From NCBI RefSeq assembly GCF_006715055.1, contig NZ_VFMN01000001.1, positions 1,240,001 through 1,304,000 of the forward strand: a stretch of 64,000 nucleotides of DNA, read 5' to 3'. Positions 1-7,754 of this stretch are shown here, piece after piece (within the stretch, counting starts at the first letter, position 1; each line of letters starts with the position of its first letter). The DNA is from Lapillicoccus jejuensis. Its GTDB lineage: Bacteria; Actinomycetota; Actinomycetes; Actinomycetales; Dermatophilaceae. The notes beneath the pieces are model-generated. The model had not been told where the DNA came from. It saw only the letters and a program-made list of their open reading frames with translations, and did not search any database. A program made the position numbers and the translations under genes.

Positions 1-1
1 G

Positions 2-535
2 CGCGCCCGCCACGAGGGACAGGGCGCTCTGGCCCACGAGCTCGACGGCCTGGCCGGCACGGTGCGCGGGACGATCCGCGCCCTGCGCACGCTGCTCGTC
101 GACATCTACCCGCCGAGCCTGGCCCAGGCCGGGCTGGCGGCCGCGCTCGCCGACCTCGCCCAGGTCGTCGGTCGCCGGGGCGTGCAGGTCCGGCTCGACG
201 TCGACGAGCAGGCGGCCGGTGCGCTGTCGGACGCGCAGCAGCGGCTCATCCACCGGGTGGCCCAGGAGTGCCTGCGCAACGTCGCGACCCACGCCGCCCC
301 GTGCACGGCGACGGTGTCGCTCTCGCGCGACCACGGCCGGACCGTCCTCGACGTCGTCGACGACGGGCCCGGCTTCGACACCGGCCTGGTCAGCGACCCG
401 CGCGACGGCCACTACGGCCTGCGGGTGCTCGCCGACCTCGCCGGCGACGCCGGCGCCGACCTCGAGGTCGCGTCCGCGCCCGGCTCGGGGACCCACTGGC
501 GGCTGGCGCTGCCCGAGACGGAGGCCACCCGATGA
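2..535 (+). CDS. Sensor histidine kinase, C-terminal part (5' end outside window)
   Basis: The frame is open from the first bases of the window, so only the kinase core of a membrane two-component sensor is present. The segment runs from the end of the HisKA_3 helix (LRTLLVDIYPPSL, typical of NarL-type kinases) through a complete HATPase_c domain. An N-box-like stretch (ECLRNVATHA), a G1 box (DVVDDGPGF) and a G2 region (GLRVLADLAG to GSGTHWRLALP) are visible. It should phosphorylate the response regulator encoded directly downstream, whose ATG overlaps its TGA by 4 nt. The signal and the sensor domain cannot be inferred because the N-terminus is missing. Confidence 0.93.
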   Translation, partial: RARHEGQGALAHELDGLAGTVRGTIRALRTLLVDIYPPSLAQAGLAAALADLAQVVGRRGVQVRLDVDEQAAGALSDAQQRLIHRVAQECLRNVATHAAPCTATVSLSRDHGRTVLDVVDDGPGFDTGLVSDPRDGHYGLRVLADLAGDAGADLEVASAPGSGTHWRLALPETEATR

Positions 536-1158
536 GCGACTCCCCCACGACCGTCGTCCTCGTCGACGACCACCCGATGGTGCGGGCGGGCCTGGCCACC
601 CTCGTCGACGCGGCCCCGGACCTGCAGGTCGTCGGCCAGGCGGGCGACGGGCGCGAGGCGCTCGACGTCGTCGCGACGGCCCGGCCCGACGTCGTCCTCA
701 TGGACCTCTCGATGCCGGTGATGGACGGTGTCGAGGCGACCCGCTCGGTGCTGGCCCAGTCCCCCGACACCCACGTCGTCGTGCTCACCTCGTTCTCCGA
801 CCGCGCCCGGGTCGGCGAGGCCCTCGCCGCCGGCGCGATCGGCTACCTGCTCAAGGACACCGAGCCCGCCGAGCTGCTCGCCGCCGTGCGCTCGGCGGCC
901 GCCGGGCACGTGCCGCTCGACCCGCGCATCGCCGGGGTGCTGCTGCCGTCGGTGGGGGCGCCGAAGCCGGGCGACGGCCTCTCGGCCCGGGAGCGGGAGG
1001 TCCTCGACCTCGTCGCCGAGGGCATGGCCAACAAGCAGATCGGCCGCCGGCTCGGCATCAGCGAGCGCACGGTCAAGGCGCACCTCGGCCGGGTGTTCCG
1101 CGAGATCGGCGTCGTCGACCGCACCAGCGCGGCCCTGTGGGCGCGCGAGCACCTCTGA
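532..1158 (+). CDS. NarL/FixJ-family response regulator
   Basis: A 208-residue two-domain regulator. The receiver domain occupies about residues 5-120 with the acidic pair Asp12-Asp13, phospho-acceptor Asp58 in VVLMDLSMP and conserved Lys108 in YLLKDT. A LuxR-type helix-turn-helix covers about residues 145-205 (LSAREREVLDLVAEGMANKQIG...ERTVKAHL). The ATG at 532 overlaps the kinase stop codon as ATGA, so the pair is translationally coupled. An upstream in-frame ATG would give a long disordered extension inside the kinase gene and was rejected. Target genes are not evident from the window. Confidence 0.96.
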   Translation: MSDSPTTVVLVDDHPMVRAGLATLVDAAPDLQVVGQAGDGREALDVVATARPDVVLMDLSMPVMDGVEATRSVLAQSPDTHVVVLTSFSDRARVGEALAAGAIGYLLKDTEPAELLAAVRSAAAGHVPLDPRIAGVLLPSVGAPKPGDGLSAREREVLDLVAEGMANKQIGRRLGISERTVKAHLGRVFREIGVVDRTSAALWAREHL

Positions 1159-1239
1159 CGCGGCGTCCCTGACCGGTCACCGGGTTCCGCGGAGACCGCT
1201 TCCTCGGCGACCACCGGGACGCGCCCGTACGGGGCGTCG

Positions 1240-1245
1240 TACGGT
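1240..1245 (+). promoter_or_regulatory. -10-like element of a possible leaderless promoter
   Basis: TACGGT followed by exactly 6 nt and then the ATG of the SDR gene at 1252, with no good Shine-Dalgarno sequence. Transcription would start at or next to the A of ATG. Confidence 0.5.
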
Positions 1246-1251
1246 CGGGAC

Positions 1252-1971
1252 ATGGACCTGGGACTGGAGGGCAAGGTCGCGCTGGTCGTCGGCGGCGCGG
1301 GACTCGTGGGCAGCGCGGTCGCGCGGGCCCTGCACGCGGAGGGCGCGACCGTGGTCCTCGCCGGGCGCACCGCGGCGACGCTCGAGGAGCAGGCGGGCGC
1401 GATCGGCGACGGCGTGACGACGCAGGTGCTCGACTCGACCGACGACGCATCGGTCAGTGCCGGCGTGGCGGCGGTCGTCGAGCGGCACGGCCGCGTCGAC
1501 GTCCTGGTCAACTGCGCCGCGCCGTCCGCGCGGACCCTCGACCCGGACAAGCAGGCCGACCCCGAGCAGGTGACGTGGGCCTTCCAGACCAAGGCGATGG
1601 GCTACCTGCGCTGCGCCAACGCCGTCCTCCCCGCCATGGTCGAGGCCGGCTGGGGACGGGTCGTGCACGTCAGCGGGCAGAACGCCTACCTCACGACGAA
1701 CATCACCGGCGCGGTCCGAAACGGCGCCGTCGGCATCCTCGGCAAGGCGCTCGCCGACCAGGTCGCCGGGTCCGGGGTGACGGTCAACGTCGTCCACCCG
1801 GGGATCGTCACGCCCGACGCGGTCGCCGAGGTCGAGGTCGGCGCGGGTGGCCAGTCGACGCCCGAGCAGGTCGCCGCCGTCGTGACGTTCCTCTGCTCGC
1901 AGGCCGCGGCCGCGGTGTCCGGCGAGAGCGTCTCGGTCGGCCACCGGGTGCGCGGGGTCAGCGCCTACTGA
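1252..1971 (+). CDS. SDR-fold protein lacking the canonical catalytic Tyr/Lys
   Basis: A 239-residue Rossmann protein of the short-chain dehydrogenase/reductase family. The nucleotide-binding motif GGAGLVG (residues 14-20), the NCAA motif (near 88-90) and the catalytic-loop serine (Ser141 in VVHVSGQ) are visible. The positions 13 and 17 residues after that serine, which normally hold the Tyr and Lys of YxxxK, read Ala and Gly within TGAVRNGAV. It may be a divergent reductase using other residues, or a non-catalytic member. It stands alone between the regulator and dcd, so context gives no substrate. Confidence 0.85.
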   Translation: MDLGLEGKVALVVGGAGLVGSAVARALHAEGATVVLAGRTAATLEEQAGAIGDGVTTQVLDSTDDASVSAGVAAVVERHGRVDVLVNCAAPSARTLDPDKQADPEQVTWAFQTKAMGYLRCANAVLPAMVEAGWGRVVHVSGQNAYLTTNITGAVRNGAVGILGKALADQVAGSGVTVNVVHPGIVTPDAVAEVEVGAGGQSTPEQVAAVVTFLCSQAAAAVSGESVSVGHRVRGVSAY

Positions 1972-2023
1972 CGCCGCGGGGTCCGTCTCAGGACACCCCA
2001 CATGTTGCTGCTTCTGGACGCGC

Positions 2024-2599
2024 TCAGACGTCGGTACGGTGGAAGTTCTCGTAGGAGCGGCTGGCCGTCGGCCCGCGCTGCCCCTGGTAGTGCGACCCGT
2101 GCTTGGCGCTGCCGTAGGCGTGCTCGACCGGGCTGGAGAGTCGGAAGAAGCACAGCTGCCCGATCTTCATGCCCGGCCACAGCTTGATCGGCAGGGTCGC
2201 GACGTTCGACAGCTCGAGGGTGACGTGACCCGTGAAGCCGGGGTCGACGAAACCGGCCGTGGCGTGGGTGAGCAGCCCGAGCCGCCCGAGGCTCGACTTG
2301 CCCTCGACGCGCGCGGCGACGTCGTCCGGGAGGGTGACGGTCTCGAGGATCGAGCCGAGCACGAACTCCCCCGGGTGCAGGATGAACGGCTCGTCCGACG
2401 CGACCTCGACCAGCCGGGTCAGCTCGGGCTGCTCCTCGGCCGGGTCGATGTAGGGGTACTTGTGGTTGTCGAACAGCCGGAAGTACTTGTCCAGCCGCAC
2501 GTCGACGCTGCTGGGCTGGACGAGGTCCGGGTCCCACGGGTCGAGGACGACCCGCCCGGCCTCGACCTCGGCGCGGATGTCGCGGTCGGAGAGGAGCAC
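2024..2599 (-). CDS. dcd: dCTP deaminase (probably bifunctional with dUTPase activity)
   Basis: A 191-residue cytosolic enzyme of pyrimidine deoxynucleotide metabolism that converts dCTP to dUTP. In the actinobacterial form of this length it also hydrolyses dUTP to dUMP, feeding thymidylate synthesis. Family landmarks are MLLSDRDIR, the trimer core [13 protein letters not shown], the catalytic region [20 protein letters not shown] with Glu129, and [15 protein letters not shown]. The length matches the mycobacterial bifunctional enzyme (about 190 residues). The bifunctional activity is taken from the family and is not shown here. Starts at GTG on the minus strand. Confidence 0.97.
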   Translation of the reverse strand: MLLSDRDIRAEVEAGRVVLDPWDPDLVQPSSVDVRLDKYFRLFDNHKYPYIDPAEEQPELTRLVEVASDEPFILHPGEFVLGSILETVTLPDDVAARVEGKSSLGRLGLLTHATAGFVDPGFTGHVTLELSNVATLPIKLWPGMKIGQLCFFRLSSPVEHAYGSAKHGSHYQGQRGPTASRSYENFHRTDV

Positions 2600-2605
2600 G
2601 GGGGA

Positions 2606-2611
2606 AGGCTA
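2606..2611 (-). promoter_or_regulatory. -10-like element for dcd (leaderless layout)
   Basis: On the minus strand TAGCCT is followed by 6 nt and then the GTG start of dcd at 2599. No Shine-Dalgarno sequence lies in that interval. Confidence 0.5.
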
Positions 2612-2687
2612 GCGGCGGACTCCGTACGGCGCCCCGCCGGACGCCCGGGAGTCGCGCGGCACCGCGCGGTCGCCCATACTCCCCGCC

Positions 2688-3659
2688 GTGACCCTCGATG
2701 ATCTCGGCCTCGCCGTCGCCCGGCAGCTCACCGCGTGCTGGCGCGAGTGGTTCGCCCCGGCCCGGCAGCCGTTCGTCGTGTCCGAGCCGCTGCGGGCGGA
2801 CCTCGGCGCACCCCCGGTCACCTCCGCCCTCCCCCTGGAGCTCCAGGACACCTTCTGACTCTACGGCGAGACGTTGCGACAGGTCGTCACCCTGGACGAA
2901 CACGACGTCCGCGCGCTGCCGCCGGCGTTGCGGCATCGGCTCCTGCGGGAGCAGGTGACGGCCGACCGCCGGCTGGTCCCGAGCCTGCAGAGCGTGCCGC
3001 AGGAGTGGCGCTCCGGCGTCGCCGCCGACAGCGCGGCCCGACGTTTCGTCTGGTGGCCGAGCACGCTGCAGACCTGCGGGGACGAGCCCCTGCTCGACTT
3101 CGTCCGCGAGGAGGCGGGGCGCAGCGACCACGGCCGGGTCCTCGCCACCACCTGGGCCCGGGCTGAGGCCGTCCTCCCGCGAGCGCGCCGTCTCGCCGGC
3201 ACCTTCGCCGACGCCAGCGGCCCCAACTGCTTCGGGACCGTCATGGCGGCGGCCGGCGTCCCGGGCGCCTCAGAGACGCAGGTGGTGCGCGAACCGTTCG
3301 AGAGCTGGTTGGCCGACCGCACCCGGCCGGGGCGCGACGACGACCGGCCCGGGACGGTCCTCGTCTGGCGTGACCAGCAGGGCGCCGTGCAGCACGCGGC
3401 GGTCACCCTGGGCGATGGCTGGGCCCTGCACAAGCCGTCACAGGGGTGGATGACGGCTCGCGTCGTGCTGCCGGTCCGCGAGGTGATCCGCGCCACCCGC
3501 CAGCCCGGGCACCGCCTCTCCCGCCGGACCGTCACCGACTGGCCGGTCGCACCGCACGCAGCCGCGTTCCCGGTCCTCCGCAGCGGACGCTGCAACAGGC
3601 AGTGCGATCAGCACCCGCCGACCCGCCCGCGTACGACGCTCCGCGGCGGTGACCACTGA
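2688..3659 (+). pseudogene. Unknown protein interrupted by an in-frame TGA at codon 57
   Basis: One reading frame runs from GTG 2688 to TGA 3657-3659, broken only by TGA at 2856-2858. Reading that codon as Trp (TGG) gives a seamless protein (ELQDTF-W-LYGETLRQVV), so a single G-to-A change probably created the stop. The product would have about 323 residues. A central NCFGTVMAAAGV and a later QHAAVTLGDGWALHKPSQGW vaguely recall the Cys and His elements of papain/NlpC-like folds, but I cannot assign a family. The last 40 or so residues look low-complexity and may be an extension beyond the ancestral stop. CATACT ends 7 nt before the GTG, a leaderless layout. A shorter protein could start at the ATG or GTG codons after the stop. 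Confidence 0.7.
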
Positions 3660-3718
3660 CTGTCGGCCGGTCCGGACCCGTCCGTACGGAGCCGCGCGAG
3701 CGCCCGGTGAGGATCGGT

Positions 3719-3724
3719 TATGCT
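3719..3724 (+). promoter_or_regulatory. Possible -10 element of the tRNA-Gly promoter
   Basis: TATGCT lies 40 nt upstream of the mature tRNA 5' end. No convincing -35 hexamer is visible at the usual distance. Confidence 0.3.
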
Positions 3725-3764
3725 TCCTGACGCGCCACGGTCGGCCTGTCCGGTGAGTGGTTGC

Positions 3765-3835
3765 GCGGGCGTAGCTCAATGGTAGAGCGCCAGCTTCCCA
3801 AGCTGGACACGCGAGTTCGATTCTCGTCGCCCGCT
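3765..3835 (+). tRNA. tRNA-Gly (anticodon CCC)
   Basis: A complete 71-nt cloverleaf. The acceptor stem GCGGGCG pairs with CGCCCGC, the D arm is GCTC...GAGC, the anticodon stem CCAGC/GCTGG encloses the loop TTCCCAA giving anticodon CCC, and the T arm CGAGT-TCGATTC-TCG is intact. The 3' CCA is not encoded (TCCG follows). It decodes GGG codons. Confidence 0.97.
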
Positions 3836-3902
3836 CCGTCACGGCGGGCCCGAATCCGGGAAACGCCGACACTCAGCGTCCTCACATGTCAGCCTGGCGC
3901 CC

Positions 3903-4808
3903 ATGCAGACCAGGGGGCCGTTCGTCGTCGCTGCCGCCGTCGCGCTGGCCCTCACCGCGTGCAGCGGCTCGGCCACCGGCCGACCGGGCACGACGCCCAG
4001 CACATCGACGGACGGAGTACCCGTCACACCCCGGGCCACGGCGCCGGCGGCCATCGCCGCGGTCGCGCGCATGACCGAACAGCTGGACGGCGCGAGGACC
4101 GGGACGTTCCGACAGAAGGCGACGACCCGGGGCGACTCCTTCACTCTGGACCAGGTCACGGAGACGTCGTTCGACCTCGGCCGACAGGCGTGGATGGGTC
4201 GCACCCACTTCGAGGCCAACCCGCCGTCGGCGTTCGACACGGATTTCTCGCAGGCGGACATGAGGGTCGTCGTCGCCGATGGAACGGCGTACATGACGAT
4301 GCTCAGCTGGCCCACGACGTTGCGAGGACGCTGGCTCGCCGTCGACCCGGGCGCCGGCCCGGCCGCCGGCCCTCAGGGCCTGAGCGGCGAGCCGTTCGCG
4401 GTGCTGGCTCTGCGCGGCTTTACCGGCATGTCCGTCGTCCCGTCTTCGGACGGAACCTCGACCATCAAGGGCCACATCGACCTGGGATCGGCGGTCGGCC
4501 TGCTCGGCGTGCGTCCCGGGGTGGTCAAGGCGGGGATCGACCCGTCGACCCTCAAGGGACGGGCCTACGCGACGGTCGTCACCGACGCCCAGGGCCTGCC
4601 GACCACGCTCACGGTGGACGGGCACGACATCTTCGGCGCCACGCAGCTGCCGGAGAAGCTGAGCACCCTCCTGCCGCGCCAGATCGTCGAGGTGCGCTTC
4701 GAGCAGCTCGGCAGCCCGGTCGACGTGGCAGTGCCGGCATCATCCACCCTCATCGACCCCGCCGAGATGGACGCCGGAGACCCGACGGGTGCGACGCCGT
4801 CGACCTGA
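3903..4808 (+). CDS. Secreted lipoprotein, LppX/LprG-like
   Basis: A 301-residue exported lipoprotein with a short positively charged start, a hydrophobic core and the lipobox LTAC (Cys20). Its composition and ending (about residues 60-290, with LLPRQIVEVRFEQLGSPVDVAVP) resemble the LppX_LprAFG fold of actinobacterial lipid-carrier lipoproteins. That match is by general pattern and not by a signature residue. A Ser/Thr/Pro-rich linker follows the lipobox. CAGCCT ends 7 nt before the ATG, the leaderless layout also seen elsewhere in the window. It stands between the tRNA and the convergent sortase gene. Confidence 0.75.
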   Translation: MQTRGPFVVAAAVALALTACSGSATGRPGTTPSTSTDGVPVTPRATAPAAIAAVARMTEQLDGARTGTFRQKATTRGDSFTLDQVTETSFDLGRQAWMGRTHFEANPPSAFDTDFSQADMRVVVADGTAYMTMLSWPTTLRGRWLAVDPGAGPAAGPQGLSGEPFAVLALRGFTGMSVVPSSDGTSTIKGHIDLGSAVGLLGVRPGVVKAGIDPSTLKGRAYATVVTDAQGLPTTLTVDGHDIFGATQLPEKLSTLLPRQIVEVRFEQLGSPVDVAVPASSTLIDPAEMDAGDPTGATPST

Positions 4809-4817
4809 CGCGCCGGC

Positions 4818-5564
4818 TCAGGCCGTCGTACCGACGAGCTTCGCGTCGACGACGAGGTTGTCCGGGTAGTAGTGCTTCGCCGGGTCGTAGTCACCGGCGC
4901 AGGTGATCAGCCGCAGCTCCGGGCCGTCGGTGTGCCCGTAGACCAGCCCGGTCGGGAACGTGTCCTTGCTGTACGACGCCACCGACGTCACGGTGAAGAG
5001 GGCGGTCCGGCCGTCGCCGCGGGCCACCTGGACGGTGTCCCCGACCTTGAGCTGGCCGAGCCTGAAGAACACGCCGCGCGCCCCGTTGTAGGTGACGTGC
5101 CCGGCGAGCACGGCCGGTCCGTCGGCCCCCGGGGTCGGGCTGCCGGTGAACCAACCGAGGGGGGTCGGCCCGGTCGGCACCTGCAACGCCCCGGTCGACG
5201 TGAGACCCAGCGACACGACGGACGCGTCGACACCGATGCTGGGGATGACGACCCTGGTCGGGTTCGAGGGCGGGAGGGCGGCAGCCACCGGCGGCGCCGT
5301 CGTCGACGGCGCGACCGTCGTGGGCCTCGCACTGCTGGACGACGAGCTCGTCGGGGCCGCGCTGCTGGTCGTCGGCACAGCGGTCGACGTCGGAGAGGAG
5401 ACCGCGGCGGGCGCCGGCAGGTCCGGGCCCCGCGTCACGGCGAGGGCGACGAGGACGACGCCGAGCACGGCGAGCACGGCTGCGCCCACACCCCACAGAC
5501 GGGCCCGCGTGGAAGCTCGGCGCGCCGGCTGCGCGGTCTCGGGCCGGTCGGACGGTGTCGCCAT
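4818..5564 (-). CDS. Class F sortase
   Basis: A 248-residue membrane-anchored transpeptidase that would join surface proteins to the cell wall. It has a cytoplasmic N-terminus, one transmembrane helix (about 23-45), a Pro/Ser/Thr-rich stalk (46-100) and a sortase barrel (about 103-245). The catalytic His156 is in VLAGHVTYNG and Cys222 in LRLITCAG. Where many sortases have an Arg just before the DN pair, this protein reads HYYPDNLVV (Pro234), so the assisting Arg is not obvious. The likely substrate is the CHRD protein encoded just upstream on the same strand, although a strong hairpin lies between the two genes. Confidence 0.9.
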   Translation of the reverse strand: MATPSDRPETAQPARRASTRARLWGVGAAVLAVLGVVLVALAVTRGPDLPAPAAVSSPTSTAVPTTSSAAPTSSSSSSARPTTVAPSTTAPPVAAALPPSNPTRVVIPSIGVDASVVSLGLTSTGALQVPTGPTPLGWFTGSPTPGADGPAVLAGHVTYNGARGVFFRLGQLKVGDTVQVARGDGRTALFTVTSVASYSKDTFPTGLVYGHTDGPELRLITCAGDYDPAKHYYPDNLVVDAKLVGTTA

Positions 5565-5598
5565 GGGGTCGTCTCCTTCTCACGTTCGTGCCACGGCA

Positions 5599-5633
5599 GG
5601 GGGCCGGCGGGCGACGCACGCCCACCGGCCCCC
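5599..5633 (-). terminator. Strong hairpin between the CHRD gene and the sortase gene
   Basis: The arms at 5599-5613 and 5619-5633 are 15 bp with one mismatch around a 5-nt loop, directly after the CHRD stop codon on the minus strand. This is the U-tract-free terminator form common in actinobacteria. It may end or attenuate transcription before the sortase gene. Confidence 0.6.
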
Positions 5634-5648
5634 CACGACGAGCGACGG

Positions 5649-6449
5649 TCAGTTCGTCGCGCGGGCCGCGCTGCGACGACGCAGGGCGAGCGCGCCACCG
5701 GCGGCCATCAGGGCGCCGAGCCCGCTGAGCGCGAGCGGCAGGGTGTCGGTGCTGCCGGCGGGCGTGCCACCGGTGTTGACGCCGCCCATCGGCATCGACG
5801 TCATCTGGCTGGCGACGAGCTGCCCGCACAGCGCGGGGGCCGTGGCGGCCTGGGGCAGGCTCGGGACCAGCTCGCTCTTCTCGGTCGTGGCGGCCTTGGG
5901 GGCCGTGGCCGGGTCGAGACCGTGGATGACGACGGCGGCCTTGCCGGACTTGAGGTCGCTCAGCGTCTGCGCGTCGAGCGTGATGGTGCGCGAGTAGCTG
6001 AAGCTGGCGCCGGACGGCGCGGTCTTGATGTTGGTCCCGGCCGCCGGGCTGGTGTCGCCGGAGGTCGACAGCGTGGTGTCGATGGCGCCGTACGACGGGC
6101 CGCCTTCGGTCGTCGTGATGACGCCGTCCTTGTTGGTGTCGGCCGACGCGGTCGGGCAGGTGCCCATGCCGCCCTTGCCGTGGATGTGCTGGACGTGCGG
6201 GAACGCCGCCCCCATGAAGGTCGCCGCCAGCCCGCTCGCGTGCTCGGTGATCGTGGCCGACGAGCCGTTGAGCATGATCATGACGTCGGCCTTCGCCGAG
6301 GTCTGGTTGTTCAGCGGCACCGGCGTCAGGGTGGCGGAGTACATGGTCCCGCCCGTCGACGTCGGCGCGGCGGCCGAGGCCGTGGTGGCGGCGAGGAGCG
6401 GCAGCGCGGCGAGGGCGGGGGCGAACATGACAGCGTGGCGGAGCTTCAT
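5649..6449 (-). CDS. CHRD-domain surface protein, candidate sortase substrate
   Basis: A 266-residue secreted protein with a Sec signal peptide (MKLRHAVMF...AATTASAAA), a CHRD (chordin-type) domain over about residues 35-185 (YSATLTPVP, HVQHIHGKGG, VVIHGLDP) and a C-terminal tail with LPLALSG, a hydrophobic span and RRRS. That order (motif, membrane span, Arg-rich tail) is a cell-wall sorting signal, with LPLAL in place of the textbook LPxTG. The ATG at 6449 has a good GGAAGGA Shine-Dalgarno sequence. An upstream in-frame start would add a proline-rich stretch before the signal peptide and was rejected. The function of CHRD domains in bacteria is not established. Confidence 0.87.
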   Translation of the reverse strand: MKLRHAVMFAPALAALPLLAATTASAAAPTSTGGTMYSATLTPVPLNNQTSAKADVMIMLNGSSATITEHASGLAATFMGAAFPHVQHIHGKGGMGTCPTASADTNKDGVITTTEGGPSYGAIDTTLSTSGDTSPAAGTNIKTAPSGASFSYSRTITLDAQTLSDLKSGKAAVVIHGLDPATAPKAATTEKSELVPSLPQAATAPALCGQLVASQMTSMPMGGVNTGGTPAGSTDTLPLALSGLGALMAAGGALALRRRSAARATN

Positions 6450-6557
6450 CAGCGGAGTCCTTCCGGGGAGCGGCCCACCTGGTCGGAGGCCGTGGGACGG
6501 TGCGCGAGGCACCATGGAGCACTTCGACCCTGACGCCGCGGCAGATTGGCGGCCGGT

Positions 6558-6595
6558 CAGTTTCCCAGGAAACTGTCAGGAAACGCTCAGGATGA
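6558..6595. promoter_or_regulatory. Palindrome plus 11-bp-spaced direct repeats between divergent genes
   Basis: CAGTTTCC-CA-GGAAACTG (6558-6575) is an inverted repeat. The unit CAGGAAAC occurs at 6566 and 6577, and a weaker CAGGATGA follows at 6588, giving a regular 11-bp period. Direct repeats at 11 bp are the usual layout for OmpR/PhoB-type response regulators. The site lies between the divergent CHRD and lipoprotein genes. Confidence 0.5.
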
Positions 6596-6679
6596 GTCGG
6601 CATCCAAGCCGGCAGCCCGTCGGTTCCGAACCCTTCGTCGAGAGCGCCGACGACGAGCGTTCACGATCAAGGAGATCGC

Positions 6680-7345
6680 GTGGCACAACATCGGTTCGCA
6701 TTCCGCGGACACGGCACCGGCACGTCCCTGCTCGTCTCGGCCGCCGGACTCGCTGTCGCGCTCACCCTGGCCGCCTGCGGTGGGTCGTCGACCGCCGCTT
6801 CCCCGTCTCCCTCCGCTACCTCGTCCTCGAGGCCGTCCACGACGCCGTCCACGACGTCGCCGAGCCCGACCGCCTCCGCCACCGCCTCCGCCACCGCGAC
6901 GTCCACCGCGGCCCAGCCGTCGGCCACCGCTTCCATGGTCTGCGGCCCCGAGATCAAGGACGCCCTCGTCACCGCCCTGCAGCTGAGCACGCCGCCGGCG
7001 ACGACGAACACGTACGTCGACCGCCTCTTCACCTGCACCTACCACCTGGCGCAGGGGCCGCTCGTCCTGTCCGTCATGGACACCACCGACGTCCCGTCCG
7101 CGACGAGGTACTACGACGCGCTGCGTCGGAAGCTCGGCAACCCCCAGCCGCTCACCGGCGTCGCCTCGCTGGGGCTGCCGTCCGTGCAGACCGCGTCCGG
7201 CGTCGTCGTCTTCCTCAAGGACGACAAGACCCTCGAGGTCGACGCCAGCGCGCTGCCCGCCACCCTCGGGCCGAACCAGCAGACCCGCGCCGACCTCGCG
7301 TACCAGATGGCCAGCGACGTCATCGGCTGCTGGCGCGAGCACTGA
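6680..7345 (+). CDS. Secreted lipoprotein of unknown function
   Basis: A 221-residue lipoprotein with lipobox LAAC (Cys33), then a Ser/Thr/Ala-rich linker to about residue 80, then a globular domain of roughly 135 residues containing two cysteines (MVCGPEIKDAL and FTCTYHL) and a third near the end (VIGCWREH). No family signature is recognised. The GTG start follows a textbook AAGGAG sequence. It is transcribed divergently from the CHRD gene, and the repeated motif at 6558-6595 could control both. Confidence 0.75.
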   Translation: MAQHRFAFRGHGTGTSLLVSAAGLAVALTLAACGGSSTAASPSPSATSSSRPSTTPSTTSPSPTASATASATATSTAAQPSATASMVCGPEIKDALVTALQLSTPPATTNTYVDRLFTCTYHLAQGPLVLSVMDTTDVPSATRYYDALRRKLGNPQPLTGVASLGLPSVQTASGVVVFLKDDKTLEVDASALPATLGPNQQTRADLAYQMASDVIGCWREH

Positions 7346-7364
7346 CGCGGCCCACCATGCTGCG

Positions 7365-7745
7365 GTGACCACCGAGCTGCATCGCACCTTCCAGGCCGAC
7401 ACCCGGCCGACGATCGTCTGCCTGTGCGGGTCGAGCCGCTTCCACGACGCCTTCCAGCGGGCGTCGTACGAGCGCACGATGGCCGGCGAGATCGTCCTGT
7501 CGATCGGGTTCTACCCGCACGCCACCGCCGAGCACGGGCACGGGCACGGCGAGGGCGTCGGCCACGACTCGGCCGAGAAGGTCGCGCTCGACGAGCTGCA
7601 CCAGCGCAAGATCGACCTCGCCGACTACGTCCTCGTGCTCGACGTCGACGGGTACGTCGGCGAGTCGACCCGGCGCGAGGTCGAGTACGCCGCCCGCCAC
7701 GGCGTCCCCGTCCGCTACCTGTCGCACGAGGACCGGCCGGGCTAG
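7365..7745 (+). CDS. Nucleoside 2-deoxyribosyltransferase-like / DUF4406-like protein
   Basis: A 126-residue cytosolic protein. PTIVCLCGSSRF near the N-terminus and the C-terminal half KIDLADYVLVLDVDGYVGESTRREVEYAARHGVPVRYL follow the nucleotide-binding layout of the nucleoside 2-deoxyribosyltransferase-like fold (CGS loop, D-x-x-G, S-x-G-x-x-x-E). A His-rich stretch (HATAEHGHGHGEGVGH) sits in the middle. The substrate is unknown; a role with nucleotides or ADP-ribose-like ligands is inferred from the fold only. The GTG start at 7365 is 6 nt after CACCAT. Confidence 0.75.
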   Translation: MTTELHRTFQADTRPTIVCLCGSSRFHDAFQRASYERTMAGEIVLSIGFYPHATAEHGHGHGEGVGHDSAEKVALDELHQRKIDLADYVLVLDVDGYVGESTRREVEYAARHGVPVRYLSHEDRPG

Positions 7746-7748
7746 CGT
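7743..7748 (+). promoter_or_regulatory. -10-like element for the RibD-like gene (leaderless layout)
   Basis: TAGCGT, 6 nt, then the GTG start at 7755. The hexamer overlaps the stop codon region of the preceding gene. Confidence 0.5.
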
Positions 7749-7754
7749 CGGACG

